Assembly: GCA_025450615.1 (NCBI GenBank)
Contig: JANWHC010000002.1
Location: forward strand, 1-10,646
Direction of reading: 5' to 3'
Length of the DNA stretch: 10,646 nt
Origin: Minisyncoccota bacterium
GTDB taxonomy: Bacteria; Patescibacteriota; Minisyncoccia; Phycocordibacterales; DATDWN01
Shown: in pieces, positions 7,077 through 10,646 of the stretch
Layout: the number at the start of each line of letters is the position of its first letter
Numbering within the stretch: position 1 is the first letter of the stretch
Notes under the pieces: model-generated
Seen by the model: only the letters and a program-made list of their open reading frames with translations
Database searches by the model: none
What the model was told of the DNA's origin: nothing
Program-made: the position numbers and the translations under genes

Positions 7077-7265
7077 ATGGAGAGCGAAATGAACCTTATG
7101 GATGTTTCCAGGGACGACATCAAGTACCTTGCCGAAAAGTACGGGTGGTCAAACGTGATCGTCTTAATAAAAGTCTTGGAGGTCCAGAAGGAATACGAGT
7201 TTAAGAACATCGAGGATGCTGTCGAGTACCTAAAAAAGCGCATCCCGCCCACAAAACCAAATTGA
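7077..7265 (+). CDS. Small acidic helical protein, up to 62 aa, unknown function
   Basis: I do not recognise this gene. Translation gives a mostly helical, charged protein with DVSRDDIKYLAEKYGW and IEDAVEYLKKRI as its most regular stretches, no Cys cluster and no membrane segment. Two starts compete. ATG 7077 lies at the predicted transcript start and would be leaderless. ATG 7089 is in frame and has GGAG (7079-7082) six bases upstream, which matches the Shine-Dalgarno style of the other small genes here. G+C is 54 of 120 bases over 7081-7200, against about a quarter in the recR body. Own promoter after the recR stop and a terminator 4 bases after its TGA. A real gene is likely; helix-rich small regulators or toxin-antitoxin partners are possible, but nothing in the sequence proves either. 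Confidence 0.65.
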   Translation: MESEMNLMDVSRDDIKYLAEKYGWSNVIVLIKVLEVQKEYEFKNIEDAVEYLKKRIPPTKPN

Positions 7266-7269
7266 GAAA

Positions 7270-7301
7270 AGGCGCTCCACACAGGAGCGCCTGATCTTTT
7301 T
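7270..7301. terminator. Bidirectional terminator between the 62-aa gene and rplU
   Basis: A perfect 9-bp GC-rich stem (7270-7278 with 7284-7292) around ACACA, followed on the plus strand by GATC and five Ts (7297-7301). On the minus strand the same hairpin is followed by TTTTCTC, so it can also end the rplU transcript, whose stop is at 7315-7317. Confidence 0.85.
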
Positions 7302-7314
7302 ATATTACTACGTA

Positions 7315-7632
7315 TTATTTTATTGCACTTATCTTAACTTTGAAAAAAGGCTGTCTATGTCCGTTTCTTTTAAAATATCGAGACTTTGGTTTGTATTTAA
7401 CTACCTCTATTGTCGCATTCTTGCCGATCTCTTCTAATGTTGCCTCGACAGAAGCTTTTGGAATAAAAGGAGTTCCGATGGTTGCATCTTTGCCGTTGTC
7501 TACAAGCATAACTTTATCAAAAACAATCTTGTCTCCTACCTTGAAATCACCCACGATTTTCTCGATTTTAAGAGTGTCTCCTTTTGAGACTTTGTATTGT
7601 TTGCCGCCTGTGTTAATAACTGCGAATTCCAT
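7315..7632 (-). CDS. rplU: 50S ribosomal protein bL21
   Basis: Ribosomal protein of the large subunit that contacts 23S rRNA. 105 residues, full length. Family signatures are clear: FAVINTGGKQYKVSKGD at the N terminus, IGTPFI in the middle and KYKPKSRYFKRNGHRQPFF near the C terminus. ATG 7632 is two residues before the conserved AVI start. It has no Shine-Dalgarno; a good promoter lies 16 bases upstream, giving a leader of about 10 bases. The frequent partner rpmA (bL27) is not next to it: the downstream side is a terminator and a converging small gene. Transcribed alone, since a terminator-like hairpin separates it from the upstream YdcF-like gene. The call is firm. Confidence 0.97.
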   Translation of the reverse strand: MEFAVINTGGKQYKVSKGDTLKIEKIVGDFKVGDKIVFDKVMLVDNGKDATIGTPFIPKASVEATLEEIGKNATIEVVKYKPKSRYFKRNGHRQPFFKVKISAIK

Positions 7633-7648
7633 ATATTTAAGTCGTAAA

Positions 7649-7677
7649 AATATAGCAAAAAAGGTCTATTTTGGCAA
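7649..7677 (-). promoter_or_regulatory. rplU promoter
   Basis: Minus strand TTGCCA (7677-7672), a 17-base spacer, then TATATT (7654-7649), with TGC before it as an extended -10. The expected start near 7642 leaves about 10 untranslated bases and no ribosome site. Confidence 0.65.
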
Positions 7678-7696
7678 GTGTTTATATAAAGCGAAC

Positions 7697-7721
7697 CCCC
7701 GTGACGCATTGCGCCACGGGG
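7697..7721 (-). terminator. Hairpin abutting the stop of the YdcF-like gene
   Basis: On the minus strand an 11-bp stem with one G-T pair (7721-7711 with 7707-7697) and a 3-base AAT loop, starting directly after the TAA at 7724-7722. The following GTTCGCTTTAT is only moderately T-rich. On the plus strand the wobble becomes an A-C mismatch, so the minus-strand RNA folds better. Terminator is the best reading. Confidence 0.65.
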
Positions 7722-8249
7722 TTAGATTTTGCCAGAAAGCCTACGCTTTCTAGTCATTTCTTGGAATTTCCTTCGAAAACCAAGAAGGTCGAGAACTGGA
7801 AAGGCAACTGCTAGCAGAAGGTCAGTCAGGGCTTCTTTGGGACGTGGGGTCCCATATACAACTCTGTGGCTAACATTCTTGCCTAGAGTGAGCCACCTGA
7901 CTCTTGGGTAGTGTAAGGCTGAGGAAATGAACATGAGGCGCATGTTGCGACGAGACGCCTCGATCAAAGCCCTCTCGATCTGCCCGATGGTTTCATGCTC
8001 AGCTTTGATGAAAAGAATCTGACCGTCACTAACTCCCATTTTTGTGAAAGTCTGGAGGTAGTGATGTGCTTCGTGTCCAGCACCAGGAATCTCCACATCC
8101 GAAATGATTGCAATCTTCGAACGTGGAGATTTCCGAAGTCTCTCGACTGCAAGCTGACATGTTACAAACCAGTCTTGATCTTCCAGCTTACCTACCCTTC
8201 CTTTGAATGGTAGTGGCGATTTGGTTAACGGAACAATCAGTTCATCCAA
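7722..8249 (-). CDS. YdcF/SanA-like (DUF218-type) protein, TTG start
   Basis: A 175-residue protein with an alpha/beta core that fits DUF218/YdcF proteins, a Rossmann-like family often tied to the cell envelope. Supporting stretches, in order: KIAIISDVEI (45-54), GAGHEAHHYL (56-65) where the family has its SEA helix, MGVSDGQILFI (71-81), the EHETIGQI turn (84-91), then LMFISSALHYPRVRWL (105-120), which matches the family's strand followed by His and Arg. The last third (EALTDLLLAVAFPVLDLLG) is hydrophobic and could touch a membrane. No signal peptide is visible. It starts at TTG 8249; the only nearby ATG is out of frame and meets a stop. AGAGGT (8260-8255) lies five bases upstream. G+C is higher than in rmuC. 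The fold is likely; no function is assigned. Confidence 0.65.
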   Translation of the reverse strand: MDELIVPLTKSPLPFKGRVGKLEDQDWFVTCQLAVERLRKSPRSKIAIISDVEIPGAGHEAHHYLQTFTKMGVSDGQILFIKAEHETIGQIERALIEASRRNMRLMFISSALHYPRVRWLTLGKNVSHRVVYGTPRPKEALTDLLLAVAFPVLDLLGFRRKFQEMTRKRRLSGKI

Positions 8250-8271
8250 TTTGGACCTCTTCTAAAGAAAG

Positions 8272-8300
8272 ACTGTACACTAAATTTAGTGATATATCAA
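8272..8300 (-). promoter_or_regulatory. Promoter of the YdcF-like gene with a palindrome in its spacer
   Basis: Minus strand TTGATA (8300-8295), a 17-base spacer, then TACAGT (8277-8272), starting right after the rmuC stop. A perfect 14-bp palindrome, CACTAAATTTAGTG (8278-8291), fills most of the spacer next to the -10 box, an arrangement typical of an operator for a dimeric repressor. The binding protein is unknown. Confidence 0.45.
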
Positions 8301-9344
8301 TTATTCCTCTGTATCTGGCCTATCAATAAGTGCTGGTTCAAAACCAACTGAATCCCCTGTTATGCGCACAATATCTTTATCAATTTTTTTAAATTCTTTA
8401 CTGCCGTTGTTAAAATGATTTACGACAGTGGAAAGTGAGTTGCCGAGTTTGCTGTGATACTCTTCGTATGTCTTCAAATGAGTTGCTAGATTTGTAATAT
8501 TTTTTTGAATCTCTTTGGTTTTTTCTTCAATTTGCATTGCTTTGAGTCCTTGCAAAACTGTCTGCAAGTAAGCCAAGAAAGATGTTGGCGAAACGATGAT
8601 AACTTTGTATTTTCCTGCCGCACGCTGAATAAGATTTTCAGTATCCTCAGTTATTGCACCTATCTTGTTTATTAAAAGATCATAATAAATAGCCTCGTGA
8701 GGGATAAACATGAATGCAAACTCCATTGTTCCCTCTTCTGGCCGTATATATTTGGCTGTTTCCTGAATTCGAAGTTTGAGATCATTTACAAAAAGTTTTT
8801 CTAGTCGAGCTTTTTCTGTAGCGTCTCCTGTTTCAATCATTCGGTTGTAATTTTCCAGAGAAAACTTTGAGTCAACGGGAATAACCTTGTCTTTTACAAA
8901 AACCACACAATCCACGATCTCCCCGTTTTTAAAAGCATACTGCATCTGGTACTGGCTTGGCGCTAAAACATTTTTCAAAAGTGTTTCTAAATAGTACTCT
9001 CCCAAAATTCCTCGCTGTTTTGGGTTTTTCAAGATATCTTGTAAGTTTTGAAGCTGGTCTGCAAAAGACACGACTTGCTTGTTTGTCTCATCAAGTTTAG
9101 TAAGTCCTGTCGTCACTTCACGTATTAGGTTGGCTGATTCCGAAAGTTGATGCCTTACCGACGCCTGCATTTCTTTAGTTGATTCTCCAATTTTTGAATC
9201 CACAACTCGACTTAACTCATTCATTTGCTGAAGTATAAGATTTAAACCAGTTTCATTGGAAGCTTGTTTGGGTCGCATAAAAAAAGCGATACCAAAACCA
9301 ATTGCCAAGGCAATTAAAACTAAAATAATAGTCGTAGGTTCCAT
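8301..9344 (-). CDS. rmuC: DNA recombination protein RmuC homologue
   Basis: RmuC family proteins limit inversions between short inverted repeats in E. coli and carry a PD-(D/E)XK-like nuclease core. It has 347 residues, a compact member. An N-terminal anchor (about 6-23, TTIILVLIALAIGFG) is followed by a coiled-coil-like region (about 33-105), then NPKQRGILGEYYLETLL with E116/E120, IVDCVVF (D145) and VIPVDSKFSLENY (D158, K160), the likely nuclease residues. The C-terminal domain follows (AFMFIPHEAIYYDLL, then IIVSPTSFLAYLQTV). The end (ALIDRPDTEE) is charged. ATG 9344 begins just before the anchor and sits 6 bases from a -10 box. No terminator is seen before the YdcF-like promoter. Divergent from yqeY. 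The family call is firm; the biochemical role here is inferred. Confidence 0.93.
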   Translation of the reverse strand: MEPTTIILVLIALAIGFGIAFFMRPKQASNETGLNLILQQMNELSRVVDSKIGESTKEMQASVRHQLSESANLIREVTTGLTKLDETNKQVVSFADQLQNLQDILKNPKQRGILGEYYLETLLKNVLAPSQYQMQYAFKNGEIVDCVVFVKDKVIPVDSKFSLENYNRMIETGDATEKARLEKLFVNDLKLRIQETAKYIRPEEGTMEFAFMFIPHEAIYYDLLINKIGAITEDTENLIQRAAGKYKVIIVSPTSFLAYLQTVLQGLKAMQIEEKTKEIQKNITNLATHLKTYEEYHSKLGNSLSTVVNHFNNGSKEFKKIDKDIVRITGDSVGFEPALIDRPDTEE

Positions 9345-9350
9345 AAGACA

Positions 9351-9380
9351 ATTCTACCAAAATAATATTGGTTGTGGTAA
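9351..9380 (-). promoter_or_regulatory. rmuC promoter, predicted leaderless
   Basis: Minus strand TTACCA (9380-9375), an 18-base spacer, then TAGAAT (9356-9351). Six bases lie between the -10 box and the ATG at 9344, placing +1 on the start codon. No clear promoter for the divergent yqeY could be chosen in the 47-base gap. Confidence 0.5.
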
Positions 9381-9391
9381 TCTTATTAATT

Positions 9392-9868
9392 ATGTCTATA
9401 CAACAACAAATAAAAGACGAGATTAAAGAAGCAATGAAAGCAAAGGACTCTGTTAGACTTTCAGTAGTTAAAGGACTTTCAGCGGCTTTTGTAAACGAAG
9501 TAGTAAGCCTTAAACGAACACCGACAGACCCCCTTTCTGACGAAGAAGCTCTAAATGTAATTCGTCGGGCAGTAAAACAAAGAAAAGATTCTATAGAGCA
9601 GTTTGTCGCTGGAGGCCGACCTGAACTTGCTGAAAGTGAAAAAGCGGAGCTCGTGATACTTGAAACTTATTTACCAGCAATGATGCCGAAAGAAGAAGTT
9701 GAGAAAGTTGTAAAAGCAAAAATGGCTGAGATGAATATCGACCCTTCGATAGACTCAGGGCAAGCTAAATCAAAAGCTGGTCAACTTATGGGTTCTGTAA
9801 TGAAAGATTTGAAAGGAAAAGCAGATGGAGATGTCGTTAAATCAGTAATTGACACACTTCTAGCATAA
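9392..9868 (+). CDS. yqeY: GatB/YqeY domain protein
   Basis: A 158-residue stand-alone version of the tRNA-binding tail domain of GatB, the amidotransferase subunit that corrects misacylated tRNA. The N terminus SIQQQIKDEIKEAMKAKDSVRL and the middle VIRRAVKQRKDSIEQFVAGGR match the family's helical start, and ILETYLPAMMPKEEV is its linker signature. The C-terminal three-helix part holds SKAGQLMGSVMKDLKGKADG. ATG 9392 is chosen because family members begin at this MSI-type sequence; reading back to TTG 9368 adds eight hydrophobic residues that do not belong to the family. No Shine-Dalgarno is seen. A complete promoter for the next gene lies across its last codons. The family is firm; the precise cellular role of YqeY is unclear. 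Confidence 0.93.
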   Translation: MSIQQQIKDEIKEAMKAKDSVRLSVVKGLSAAFVNEVVSLKRTPTDPLSDEEALNVIRRAVKQRKDSIEQFVAGGRPELAESEKAELVILETYLPAMMPKEEVEKVVKAKMAEMNIDPSIDSGQAKSKAGQLMGSVMKDLKGKADGDVVKSVIDTLLA

Positions 9869-9876
9869 TTTATAAT
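9849..9876 (+). promoter_or_regulatory. Consensus sigma70-type promoter of the 76-aa gene
   Basis: Perfect TTGACA (9849-9854), a 16-base spacer, then perfect TATAAT (9871-9876). The -35 box is inside the last codons of yqeY. A start near 9883 gives a leader of about 19 bases with AAAGGAGG. One of the two best promoters in the window. Confidence 0.75.
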
Positions 9877-9901
9877 TACAGCCAGAAAGGAGGTTAAGGA
9901 C

Positions 9902-10132
9902 ATGGCTACTGCCGAAAAAAAAGACGAAAAAACTTTGAATCTGATCGCTGACGGCATCGCACTTATGATCGCTGACGGTCCAGATTCAGAGAAAGCTCTG
10001 CTCGCCACCCACCACTGGAAAATTGTGAACGCCGGCATTGTTCAGGCTGGACAGATAAATCACCCTGAAGTTGCCGAGCTTCGCAAGCTCATATCCAACA
10101 GACTGAAAGAACTCGCTCGGAAGGAAGACTGA
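9902..10132 (+). CDS. Small helical protein, 76 aa, unknown function
   Basis: I do not recognise this gene. The start is clear: AAAGGAGG (9886-9893) lies eight bases before ATG 9902, behind a consensus promoter. The protein has a charged N terminus (ATAEKKDEK), a helix with LIADGIALMIADGPDSEKALL (two similar I-A-D-G steps at about residues 15-27), a central ATHHWKIVNAGIVQAG with two adjacent His and a Trp, and a basic C-terminal helix (ELRKLISNRLKELARKED). No membrane segment, signal or Cys. G+C is 32 of 60 bases over 9961-10020. The quality of its expression signals suggests strong expression. It is followed by a terminator. A DNA- or RNA-binding helical protein is possible, but that is a guess. 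Confidence 0.8.
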   Translation: MATAEKKDEKTLNLIADGIALMIADGPDSEKALLATHHWKIVNAGIVQAGQINHPEVAELRKLISNRLKELARKED

Positions 10133-10152
10133 TGACCCACCTCACGTACACG

Positions 10153-10197
10153 AAAGGGATTGGTTGTACCAACCAGTATACAGCCAGTCCCTTTTTT
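10153..10197 (+). terminator. Terminator of the 76-aa gene
   Basis: An 11-bp outer stem with one T-G pair (10153-10163 with 10184-10194), followed by a T run (10192-10197). Inside it, GGTTG (10162-10166) can instead pair with CAACC (10170-10174), giving a small alternative hairpin that shares two bases with the outer stem. Terminator is the main call; switching between folds is not shown. Confidence 0.8.
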
Positions 10198-10220
10198 CGA
10201 CTCTGTACTGTTGATTTAAC

Positions 10221-10250
10221 TTGACAGTAGAGGCACAAGTATGCTATAAT
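10221..10250 (+). promoter_or_regulatory. Consensus promoter of the 63-aa gene
   Basis: Perfect TTGACA (10221-10226), an 18-base spacer, and perfect TATAAT (10245-10250) with an extended TGC before it. Start near 10257, leader about 13 bases with GGAGG. Confidence 0.75.
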
Positions 10251-10269
10251 GGTAGACAGAGGAGGTCGT

Positions 10270-10461
10270 ATGACCCCAACAAAAGTAAAGCAGGCAATAC
10301 TTTCTGGAGACAGGAACGCTCTCTCAGAGCTGGGCCGACGTGGAGCCAAAGCCAAACAGAGAAAGCTCCGCGAAGAGAGAGCACGGAGAGAATTGCTTGC
10401 GTTGGATAGCTTGGCGAATATTCGCCAAGCTCATGAAGACATCTGCCCCGTTGACGACTAA
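10270..10461 (+). CDS. Small basic/helical protein, 63 aa, unknown function
   Basis: Unknown gene. I choose ATG 10270 rather than the in-frame ATG at 10249 because the latter overlaps the -10 box and would lie upstream of the expected transcript start, while GGAGG (10261-10265) precedes 10270. The protein opens TPTKVKQAILSGDRNALSELGRRGAKA, continues with a strongly charged helix (KQRKLREERARRELLALDSL) and ends with an acidic tail (DICPVDD). The GRRGAKA step resembles short GRRGG/KGG-type repeats of small stress-linked proteins, a weak likeness only. G+C is 35 of 60 bases over 10321-10380, the richest coding stretch checked. Its 3' half contains a 24-bp perfect palindrome, and its stop codon lies inside the terminator stem. 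A real protein is likely; a structured RNA with a reading frame is the alternative. Confidence 0.7.
   Translation: MTPTKVKQAILSGDRNALSELGRRGAKAKQRKLREERARRELLALDSLANIRQAHEDICPVDD
10408..10431. repeat. Perfect 24-bp palindrome inside the 63-aa gene
   Basis: AGCTTGGCGAAT followed immediately by its exact reverse complement, centred between 10419 and 10420. As RNA it can form a 10-bp stem with an ATAT loop; as DNA it is a two-fold symmetric site. It encodes DSLANIRQAH, so the symmetry is not forced by protein repeats. Confidence 0.85.
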
Positions 10462-10486
10462 TGTAGTCGCCAACGGGTTTCGTTTT
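10447..10486 (+). terminator. Terminator overlapping the 63-aa gene stop codon
   Basis: Stem 10447-10453 with 10471-10477 (7 bp), one A-C mismatch, then 10455-10460 with 10464-10469 (6 bp) around an ATG loop, followed by TTTCGTTTT. The 5' arm encodes the last residues and most of the TAA stop. Confidence 0.8.
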
Positions 10487-10493
10487 AAAAAAA

Positions 10494-10646
10494 TTAAAAT
10501 GTAGAAGAAAAATGACTCCAGAAAACTAAAACACCTACTAGAAAAGCGCCTACGCTTGAAACTAAAACAAAGCCACTAGAAATATCTTTTATTTTTTTAA
10601 TAATTAAATCGTGATTTGGTTCTACTTTATTACACAAATCCTCTAT
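10494..10646 (-). CDS. dgkA: Diacylglycerol/undecaprenol kinase (DgkA family), C-terminal end only
   Basis: Integral membrane lipid kinase; in most bacteria related proteins phosphorylate diacylglycerol or undecaprenol to recycle lipid carriers. Only the last 50 residues are in the window; the start lies beyond the right edge. The visible part starts IEDLCNKVEPNHDLIIKKIKDISSG: the first IE corresponds to the catalytic Glu of the family's NTAIE motif, and IKDISSG to the KDxxxG/A step before the third membrane helix. That helix follows as FVLVSSVGAFLVGVLVFW, ending with SHFSSTF and TAA at 10496-10494. No cytosolic domain is attached at the C terminus. It converges on the 63-aa gene, 8 bases from the T run of its terminator. 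The family call is good; diacylglycerol versus undecaprenol as substrate cannot be told from this fragment. Confidence 0.85.
   Translation of the reverse strand: MEDLCNKVEPNHDLIIKKIKDISSGFVLVSSVGAFLVGVLVFWSHFSSTF

Noticed and set aside
7340..7753. Plus-strand open frame opposite rplU
   Set aside because: It is antisense to a clear bL21 gene and runs through its promoter.
9368..9391. Longer start (TTG 9368) for the YqeY protein
   Set aside because: The added residues (VVVILLI) are unlike the family N terminus, which starts at ATG 9392.
3305..10132. TGA recoded as an amino acid, as in some other CPR lineages
   Set aside because: TGA ends the 56-, 62- and 76-aa genes just before terminators, and no core gene here has an in-frame TGA.
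10153..10197. Riboswitch or attenuator with two competing hairpins
   Set aside because: The alternative hairpin is short and the element lies after a stop codon and before the next gene's own promoter; a plain terminator explains it.
10249..10269. Longer start (ATG 10249) for the 63-aa gene
   Set aside because: This ATG overlaps the TATAAT box and precedes the expected transcript start; ATG 10270 has GGAGG before it.
1..10646. CRISPR array, tRNA or insertion sequence
   Set aside because: Reading through both strands showed no regularly spaced repeats, no tRNA-like cloverleaf and no transposase-like protein.

Overview
The window reads as a chromosomal segment of a Parcubacteria-type (Candidate Phyla Radiation / Patescibacteria) bacterium. 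This placement is inferred from compact AT-rich housekeeping genes, short reduced proteins, many small lineage-type ORFs and the standard genetic code (TGA is used as a stop, which argues against Gracilibacteria and Absconditabacteria). No tRNA, rRNA, CRISPR array or transposon was found. No gene-free stretch exceeds about 140 bases.

Layout, left to right: a C-terminally cut, membrane-anchored S41/CTP protease with a PDZ domain (minus); a divergent CorA-like protein that is oddly short, followed after 3 bases by cysS; a 56-residue Cys-containing small protein; dnaB; a membrane-anchored GH18-type protein (minus); recR; a 62-residue small protein; rplU (minus); a YdcF/DUF218-like protein (minus); rmuC (minus); a GatB/YqeY-domain protein; two more small proteins of 76 and 63 residues; and the C-terminal end of a DgkA-type lipid kinase (minus) at the right edge. 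The core genes serve replication (dnaB), recombination and repair (recR, rmuC), translation (cysS, rplU, probably yqeY) and the envelope (S41 protease, GH18, diacylglycerol/undecaprenol kinase, CorA-like).

The most striking pattern is two kinds of transcription unit laid side by side. The AT-rich core genes (S41, corA, dnaB, rmuC, and nearly rplU) have a sigma70-type -10 box 6-9 bases (16 for rplU) from the ATG and no clear Shine-Dalgarno, so their mRNAs should be leaderless or nearly so. Six more GC-rich units (56-aa protein, GH18, 62-aa protein, YdcF-like, 76-aa protein, 63-aa protein) mostly look like self-contained single-gene cassettes. Each has a good promoter starting at or inside the neighbouring gene end, a short leader usually with a Shine-Dalgarno, one ORF (two use TTG starts), and a hairpin terminator close to the stop codon. 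This could be a lineage-specific way of inserting accessory genes between core genes, or a separately regulated gene class. The sequence shows the architecture; the interpretation is inference.
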